Shown here: in pieces, positions 50,101 through 59,100 of the stretch
Layout: each line of letters opens with the position of its first letter
Position numbering within the stretch: position 1 is the first letter of the stretch
Source of the DNA: Spongilla lacustris
Taxonomy: Eukaryota > Porifera > Demospongiae > Spongillida > Spongillidae
DNA length: 64,000 nucleotides
Direction: 5' to 3'
Assembly: GCA_949361645.1 (NCBI GenBank)
Contig: OX442418.1
Coordinates: 6,842,372-6,906,371, forward strand
Notes under the pieces: generated by a model
The model's input: only the letters and a program-made list of their open reading frames with translations
Databases searched by the model: none
Told to the model about the DNA's origin: nothing
Position numbers and translations under genes: made by a program

Positions 50101-53100
50101 GAATTTGCTTTCATCTATTTCCACTTCCTTACCAGGGCCTCCTATCATAACAGGATGGTCGATGAAATACTGGGTGCAGATATCTCGTATGAAATTGTAC
50201 CAATCCACTGATGTGGCACTTTCAACCTAAAAAACAGGCACTTTAAAAAGATAATATAAAGAATCTAAGTACACCCTTCCATGCAAGATCTAATCTAAGT
50301 ATACCCTCCCAACCCATGCAGACACCTTTACTTCGTCTTGAGCTTTCCCAACTGCCGATTTTGTAGACCAAAGAAGGAACAGCCTCAATATCACTTGGAT
50401 TTCCAAGTGACTACCTAGTATTTGATTACGTAAAGGTGGATAATATAAAATATCTGAGTTATGTACGTCCCTTTTCTGAGTTTCACCTTTCTACAACCTC
50501 TTCTTGGACACCTCCACCCGAGCTCCTCAGGACTACCCTTCCTTTTTACAAGATTCATCCCTCTCCCGCACGAGCAGGTCTTGCTTGAAGTAGCTTCAAC
50601 GTCTGACACCATCGAATCATGGAATTGTGATCAATGAGCTCGCGACACAACTCGTAATAGGTGATGGGGTCAATCAAAGGGTATGTAAAAAAACATACGA
50701 GCTGGTTGAGCCATATCCGCCACGCACATAATTGTACGTGTTATCGCCTTTATATACCTTTGGGAAGCGTGGCTTTTTTAACTAACCGCGCACGCCCGAA
50801 ATGCGTTACCGCGCATGCCCGAAATGTGTAGGTCGTCACGAACGAAATGCAATATTAGAAAGTTCCTTGTTGTCATGGTAACGCTACTATGAATTAATAA
50901 TATGCGTACATATGTTGATTAGTGTTAATAAGTCAGCACGCATATTAAGTATGTGGGGGAGTAAACTGAAGTACAACCCTTTACAATGTATGTTGATGAG
51001 AGTTTCAGGTACATAAATGGACATGCACATGTACATGTACAAGTGGTATTACATGTGTATGTGCTGCATAAAGTTCACCTAAAGCCATACAGTGTACATG
51101 CATATGAACAGCAGCTGATTGAATCACTTGTATACAACTAATGACTCACTTTATTAACATCAGCCCCTGCCTTTAGTAGTATATCCACCACACATGTATG
51201 ACCATTTTCTGCTGCCGCATACAGTGGTGTCTGCAAAACATATTATTAATACTCCAACATTTTCACTGTAAAATGATATCCAACTATTGCATAACATTAT
51301 ATACGTTTTTAATCATGCAATGAATTACATTTTTAGGTCACTGGAAACACTTTCAAATTGTGACAGCATGTAGTGCCATGTCAACTGTTTTTTGTTGGCT
51401 CTGTACTGCCAGGTTGTAAGTACCAGTATGCTTATCAAGCCATCTACAATGTATACTTTTGACATGAGGGCACATCTGATCAAATATTTACTGGGCTGCC
51501 CAATACATGTACATTGTAGTCTGTTGAGATAGTATTCCAATATATAGAACGTCCCAAACACACATGTGTTTGGATGGAATTAAACACATCAACAGCCATA
51601 AAAACCACATGCTAAAATATCAACAGTGTGGGTTTTTTTGTCCAGTACATGTACATGTACATGAGTATACACAGATGGCAAGTGCTTTGTTCTGACATTC
51701 CCATGCTTGCCATCAACCAAGATGTACAATGCTGAAACCCACCAAGACAATACATGTTTACATGTGCAAACATGCATCCATGAGATACATTTACACATCT
51801 TTGTCTGTGTTACATGACCACAGTGTGCATAAAACATGTAGTTGTTAGCGCAAGCTTGATCTGGTCAAAGGCTTTGGTTATGTCCTCATGTCCAAAACAG
51901 AATCGATGATGTCATTTCTTCTTCATACCCTTTCCAATAGTCATAAACCTTGCACAACATCTTCCCATACATGTACATATACTTTTCATTACAAATATAG
52001 CAATGGTAGGGTCGGACATACATGTACATGTAAATGTGTAGAAGGGCTGACAGCATGTTAAGTGACGATTGGAGGCATGACCTATGCATGTGGCTAACAG
52101 ATGACCAGGTGGAACACTCTAGAACACTCATCACTTAGTATATATATGTGTGTATATTGTACTAGGACAGATCTTGTAATTTTTGTTGTCACGCAGTTGT
52201 TGTTAAGCACTGATCTGAGTCACTGTGATCGTAGTTACATTGGTAGCAGAGAATGGCAGCCAGCAACCACGTCAGCTTACCCAAGCCCTTTGCATCGGGA
52301 AACATTTCCAAATGGTTCATAAGGTTTGACATCTGCTGCGATGCTAACGAATGGGACAACGACAAGAGAGCTACAAAAACTACCGACCTTACTGGAAGGG
52401 GAAGCGCTTGCTGTATGGCTGGACCTGAGTACCAAAGAAAAAAAAGCTACGCGAAAGTCAAAGAGACGCTGGTCTCACGAATCATCATTGAGCAAGTAGC
52501 TGCACTCTCAAAGCAAATGGAAGCTCTGAGCACATGGTCAAGAAACCAGCAGCCTGACTCTAGGCCCGTATGATGCTTCAATTGCAGAAAACCGGAACAC
52601 ATTCGTCGAAATTACCGCAGCCGGACGCAAGGAATCAACAGGGAAACTTCAGAGGGATGTCTGCAGCGGGCAACAGCCACCCCGTAAATTATTGAGCCCG
52701 CATAAACCCATTGTCATAGCCGTCTTAAAAAGTGAAGCATATACAATAATTGGAATAATAGGAGACAAAGAACTGGACATCATGTTGGATTCAGGGTCCT
52801 CAGTGTCGCTGATTCGTGAGGATGCATTAACAGGAATGAACACGGTCGTGAAAGACAAGCCATCACAGAATAGTGACGGCTGCAGGAGAGGACCTCCCCA
52901 TATTGTACCATGTAACGGCCCGGATGAAGTTGAATATGGTAGACCGCGTGCATGACTTCCTGATTGTTGAAAACCTGGTTGCTGCTGCTATACTGGGTGT
53001 TGACTTTTTGCGACAACAAGGACTGCTGCTAGACTTTCGAACAACTCCGGTCACAGTGCCTCCCCCTTCAAATGCAGAAAGCAGGACACAAAGCTACACT

Positions 53101-56100
53101 ATGGATGATGGCCACTCCAACCTAGAAAAGATAAGGGCAAGACAGGCCAAGATGAGAGATCAAACATGCAGTGTCGCAGAAATCACCAATCCGGACACCA
53201 ACATTGTGGACAAATGCACCATACAGGCATTTACAAGCTTAGAAGCCCCAGCATATGTCAGACCATGCTTCAATTCTGTGGTTCGATCTACTCTCCGTTC
53301 ATCCGGGTGTGACCAAGGCTGCCACCCATCACATCAACACTGCGACCACCAGCACACGTTCCTCCTAGGAAAATACCAGTTCATTTCCAGGAAGAGGTGG
53401 AACACCAGATAAGGAACATGCTACAAAAGGGGAGAGCTGTAGCCCATGGATGGCCTCTGCAGTCTACGTGCGAAAGAAGAAGGGTGAAATCCGGCTATGC
53501 GTAGACTACCGCGAACTAAGCAAATGGACACACAAGGACACGTACCCTCTTCCACTAATTGATGAGGTGCAAGACAGACTGTCCGGAGATACTGTCTTTA
53601 CCAAATTGGACTGGCACAGCGGATACTGGCAAGTGCCAGTAAACCAAGAAGACCCCCTCGAGTACATTCCAAAGGCTGATGAACACTGTAATGAGGGGGC
53701 TACTGTACGTGACCACCTACCAGGACGATGTACTCATTCACTTCCCTAGTGACAACACACACAAAAAGCAACTGCATGAAACGCTCCAAGACTACATAAG
53801 GCAGGATTGACACTTCGTGGGAGCAAATGCCAGATTGGAGTTGCACAAGTTGTCTACCTAGGACATGTCTTCTCTGCAGAGGGAATGACTCCAGACAACA
53901 GCAAGGTTCAGGCAGTCCAAGAATGGCCCAGACCCAGAGATGCTACAGTAGTAAGACAGTTCATAGGCCTCGCAATCCTACTATCAAAGATATATTCAGC
54001 ACTTCGCAGACATTGCAAGACCCCTCCACAGGCTGACGCAAAAAGATACCACATACTGTTGGTCAGAAGAATGTGAGCAAGCCTTTCGGAAATGGGAAGA
54101 CGAAGCTAACTGAGGTAACCTTGTCGATGTCCAAAGTCAACTACAGCGTCATTCAGCGTGAATGCCTGGCAGTGGTTTAGGGGACAAATCAATTCAGGCA
54201 CTACTTGCTAGGAAAACCCTTTCAGCTGTGGTCTGACCATGAGCCTCTAAAATGGCTAGCTGGGCAGAAAATGGAAGGCATATCATGTCGGTGGGCCATT
54301 GCACTGCAGGAGTACACTTACACCATCCTGTACAGAATCAATGGAAACGCACTGTCCAGAAGAGCAGACCCCAAGAAATCCCCTGCAGCAGCTACAGCAG
54401 CAGTACAGACAAACATGACCATGGAAAAGATGCGGCGTGCGCAACAACAGAATGACATCACCAAACACTTGATGGAAGATCCGAAAGCTACCAGCCCACT
54501 CTCAAAGCCACACAAACAGCAGTTGCAGCCTTGGAGAAGATACGCACAAATTTGGTCACAGCTGTCAGTTGTGGATGGCGTGCTGTGCAGAAGATATACC
54601 CCTGACCCGACTGGAGATGTGGTCACTGTACCAGTGTTGCCCAAGTGCCTACAACACATAACACTTGTTCAATGCCATGATCATCCTGGGTCTCAAAGGA
54701 CACTGCATAGCCTAAGGCCATAAGCATACTGGGTGAGCATGGCCCAAGACGTACATCAGCACTGTAGGGAGTGCCAGAAGTGCCAATGCTCCAAACTATG
54801 CACACCTACAAGAGCATCACTCCACAACCTGCCCATTGGCCGCCAACAAAAATATATATATGCATGTATACCCATACGTGTACATGTCCATCGGGGCAAA
54901 CTCTGCCCTACGTCCAATCCGTATACTATAATAACGCGCTTGAAAGGTGAGAGGATAAATAGACTTTCTTTTTTAACTTTATATTTAATAATATTGAATA
55001 GTCTCGTACCCAGACCCAAGAGCATGTTAGCAATATCGCTTACATGTACACTTACGTATTTTGGGTATGGGTACGAGTGAATCTTTCTTGATTCTTGGTC
55101 AGTGTTAGTGCGCTCTACTGATAGGAGCAATAATCCTTCCAGCTTCTTCTGCACCATCATATATCTCTAAACTGTGTTTTCACACGCTTTAGCGCAGAAA
55201 TGCTACACTCCACAGTGTACAAGAACTGATCGGTATCGCAGAAATAATGCCATACATATATGTTTCTCAGTCATTTGAGACAATGCATACACTTGCTGGT
55301 GAACATCAGCACAACAAAGGGGTCTGCTATAGCCGTGTTGTGCTGCAACTGTGCGTAGGCGTGCTGTTAGACCATCCAGGATTGGAGTGTACAACCGCAA
55401 ATTAAATTCCTCATTCCCTTCTACACAGTAGCAGGCATCTTTACTTCATCGCCTTCTCTGCATCAACGCTCAGAGTGTTTCACTGGTTGGACCTATATAG
55501 CCAAAAATCTACCATGAACGATCGATCTAAGCTTTTCTTGTTCATCAATTCTGGCCAACTTTTTTCTGCGAAATAAAGTTATGCTTCCATAGACTTTTTG
55601 CGCTTACCTCTTGTCTGCAGAGACATAGCACTTGAAATGATGTGTAGTAGACTGCTAAGTGTAATTGATACTGTGTACCATACTGTAAATATGAATGCAG
55701 TTACATCAACTTACATGTACTAGATAACTGCTTACATGAACCACACTTTGTATTACAATTATTCCAGGTAGTAACCTCATTTTAATTAACAGATAATTAG
55801 ATATAGTAACGATCGCGATCGCTGCTTTGGTAGTGCTTTGTAGGTTCATTTAAGCAGCGCAATCCAAGCTAACTTTACTTTGAGACACCATGCATACCTC
55901 AGCCGTCATTTTGGCACCCTCTCCGCATTTTGGCGCCCCTGTTTTCAGAGCCGCTGGGGAGGCAATTGCCTGGCCCCCCCCCTGCCCCCCCGGCCACACC
56001 GCCACTGTTGGCAGGCCATGGCAGATGGTTGCCATTGATGTTCTGCAAGAATGGTTCACGTTAAGCTAGACCACCCCAAGTCTTTCAACTTCATAAAGCC

Positions 56101-59100
56101 AGAAGAGTGGCAACAATGGAAACGCCGTTTCGAGCAATTTAGGGTCGCTTCAGGGCTAAAAGAAGCTAGCGCAGCAAAACAAGTGAGCACGCTGTTGTAA
56201 TGTATGGGGGAGGAGTTAGAGGCAGTATTATCGTCTACAAACCCCACGGAAGACGATAGGTAAACATATGACGGAGTCATGGCCAAGTTTGATTCCTTTT
56301 TTGCGGTACGCAAAAATGACATTTTTGAGCGAGTGCAATTCAATCGCAGAAACCAGCTAGGTGAGACGGTGGAGAAATATATAATGAAACTCTATGCTCT
56401 AGCAGAGAGTTGTGAATACGGAGAGAATACTCCAGAAATGATACGGGGCCGCCTAGTAGTTGGGAATCAGGGATGAAGCAATGTCAAGGAAGTTGCATCT
56501 GGACCCTGACCTTACACTAGAGACAGCAAAGAAAAAGATACGTCAAGAGGAAGTGGTCAGAGAACAACAACAGTCATTGAAAGAAACAGACACGGTCGGC
56601 ATTGAAGAAATCTATCATTATCAGGCAAGATGGAAAGACCAAACCTCAGAAATACAAGGAAACCAGAGACCACAAGGAAGACAGTGTACACGATGTGGAA
56701 GAAGCAATCACCCAAAAGATAGATGTCCAGCTAAAGATGTCTTTTGACACAGATGCAGGAGAAAGGTGTCTTCTTCGGGCCAAGACAGCAGTGTGGTGGT
56801 CAGGTCTGCAAAAGGAGGTATACAACATGGTAAAGTAGTGCCAGACATGTGCAAAGCAGAATACCCAGACACGGGAACCATTGCTTTCCACAAAGCTCCC
56901 AGCATACCCATGGCAGAGGGTGGCTTCAGACCTTTTCACACTCAAAGGGGTTGGTAGTGGTGGCCTATTTCTCGCGATTTAAGACACTCACCACCACCAC
57001 ATCAGAGAAAATCATCCTATCCTTAAAGGAAGTGTTTTCACATCATGGTATATCCGAAACCCTGGTCAATGATAATGGGCCACAATTTACATCACAGGAG
57101 TTCATAGACTTTGTAAAATCATACGGGTTCAACCATACCACATCAAGTCCTCATTTTCCTCAGAGCAATGGACAGGCAGAGTGAACAGTGCAAACAGTTA
57201 AATGACTACTCCAAGATTCAGCTGATCCATACCTAGCTCTACTCAGTTACAGGACAACCCCGTTTCCTTGGTGTGGGCTTAGTCCAGCAGAGCTATCAAT
57301 GGGTAGAAGGATACGCTCCAATCTACCTCAGGTGGAGAATTTACTAGTTCCAAAGTGGGAATACCTGAAAGATTTCCAGGAAAAAAAATGAGCTCTTTAA
57401 GAACCAACAAAAGGAAAACTATGACCGTCGCCACAGGGTGAGGGCACTGACCCGACTGCCAGAGAAGAGTGGGGTGTGGATCACACAAGGTGCTGAGCCA
57501 GTGCCTGGTGAAGTGACTTTCAAAGTATCAGCCCCAAGGTCATACATGGTTGAGACAAGTGCAGGACTGTTGAGGAAAAACCTTTGGCACCTGAATCCAC
57601 AACCCAAAAGTGTCTCACAAGGGGAAGCACCAAACCCACAACTTACCACAATCCCTACCCAACCACCTGATCATCGCATACAGATGAGATCACGAACGAA
57701 GACTCCTACTCACCCCCCAGACAGACTCTAGGGAAAGGGAGATGTGGCATGGGACTGTTTAATGTTATATATGCGCTATATGTATATCTGCGCATGCGTG
57801 TAAGGGGGAGGCACTTTTTGGAATAATCATATTCTACAATTACAGTCGGTGAGAAGACAAAGATAGTCCATATCAACCGAGTTCGCCACAGAAAAGTGCC
57901 AAATGATATACCCAGTAATCATCTATCACACCAAGGGACATACCAGAGCTGGGAATCCCCATCAGTAGATCACTGCGAAATACCCACAACTACACATCCA
58001 CTTCACATGCAAAGCAAAATGCCACAAGGGGACGATGACAGAGAAGTGCCTGATCAACCACAAGACCCTGTAAACATCCAAGTCATGCCAAGGCGGTATC
58101 CTGACCGAACTAGACGCCCACCTGAAAGATATGGCACGGGCAGCAGCTCAGGACGAACTGCAAACTGAGGAGGGACGAATGTAGAAGGGCTGACATCATG
58201 TTAGGTGATGATTGGAGGCATGACCTATGCACGTGGCAAACAGATGACCAGGTGGAACATTCCAGAACACTCATCACTTAGTATATATATATATGTGTAC
58301 TAGGACAGATCTTGTTGTCACGCAGTTGTTGTTGAGCACTGGTCTGAGTTGCTGTGATCGTCACTAGTTACACATGTACATGCAATAATAGCATGACTGC
58401 ATGTACATGTACATGTACATGTACATGTACATGTGACCTATGAAATGACAACCAAGACCTAATAATGGTTTCTACCACTTCAGGATAATCCATACATGTA
58501 GGCATATGCGTCTGAGTAGAATGTACATTTGTATATGAATCATGCAAACCATTGCACAATAACAGGACAAACCAGCTGTCATAACTTACCCCCTGAAGAA
58601 TGTAGAGTGATTTGTAGTCACATTGTTCAAATATACAAAAGGAAATGAATACAATTATCCCCCCACACACACACAGAGTGTTGTGTGCAAACCAAATTAC
58701 ATGCACCTGCAAAAGCACATTCAACACATTCAAGATTTTAGTGCATTGGGTATAAAATATTATGTATACATGCATTGGGAAAATTCCCCCTTGTATGCTA
58801 TGCTTGTACATGTACTTTTAAACCAAAGGAAATTTTGTAAGATACATGTATGAATTAAAGGTTTTCGCACAGCTAGGCACACACACCATTATTCATCAAC
58901 ACCCGAATTAAAGGCCACTTTCAGCAGAGTTTCCTTGGAAGTGGATGAGATACATGTACATTATACAAGTATGTAACATACATACATAAATGGACTTCAT
59001 TACGTGGACTACAAATCTGTTTTGCTCAAAATCGCATCAATCTACAGATGTATATATATTCATGTACGTGTACATGTAACAGGACAAATGTGAACATCAG

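Larger units (their letters stand above)
52037..58372 (+). mobile_element. Gypsy LTR retrotransposon A, nested and chimeric
   Basis: LTRs 52037-52239 and 58180-58372 begin TGTAGAAGGGCTGACA and end GTTACA, and are closely similar. A tRNA-like primer-binding site (TTGGTAGCAGAG) follows the first LTR, and GAGGAGGGACGAA precedes the second. Order inside: broken Gag, knuckle, protease, partial reverse transcriptase, RNase H and integrase zinc finger (to 54844); a hAT remnant (54845-56004); a few integrase codons ([15 protein letters not shown]); then a foreign Gypsy B segment (about 56050-57850); then A's own C-terminal end. The integrase core of A is missing. Confidence 0.88.

Noticed and set aside
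54756..55160. Minus-strand 134-codon frame spanning the hAT border
   Set aside because: It runs across the Gypsy A/hAT junction and the 75-bp palindrome; only its first 25 codons match hAT, so the rest is chance.
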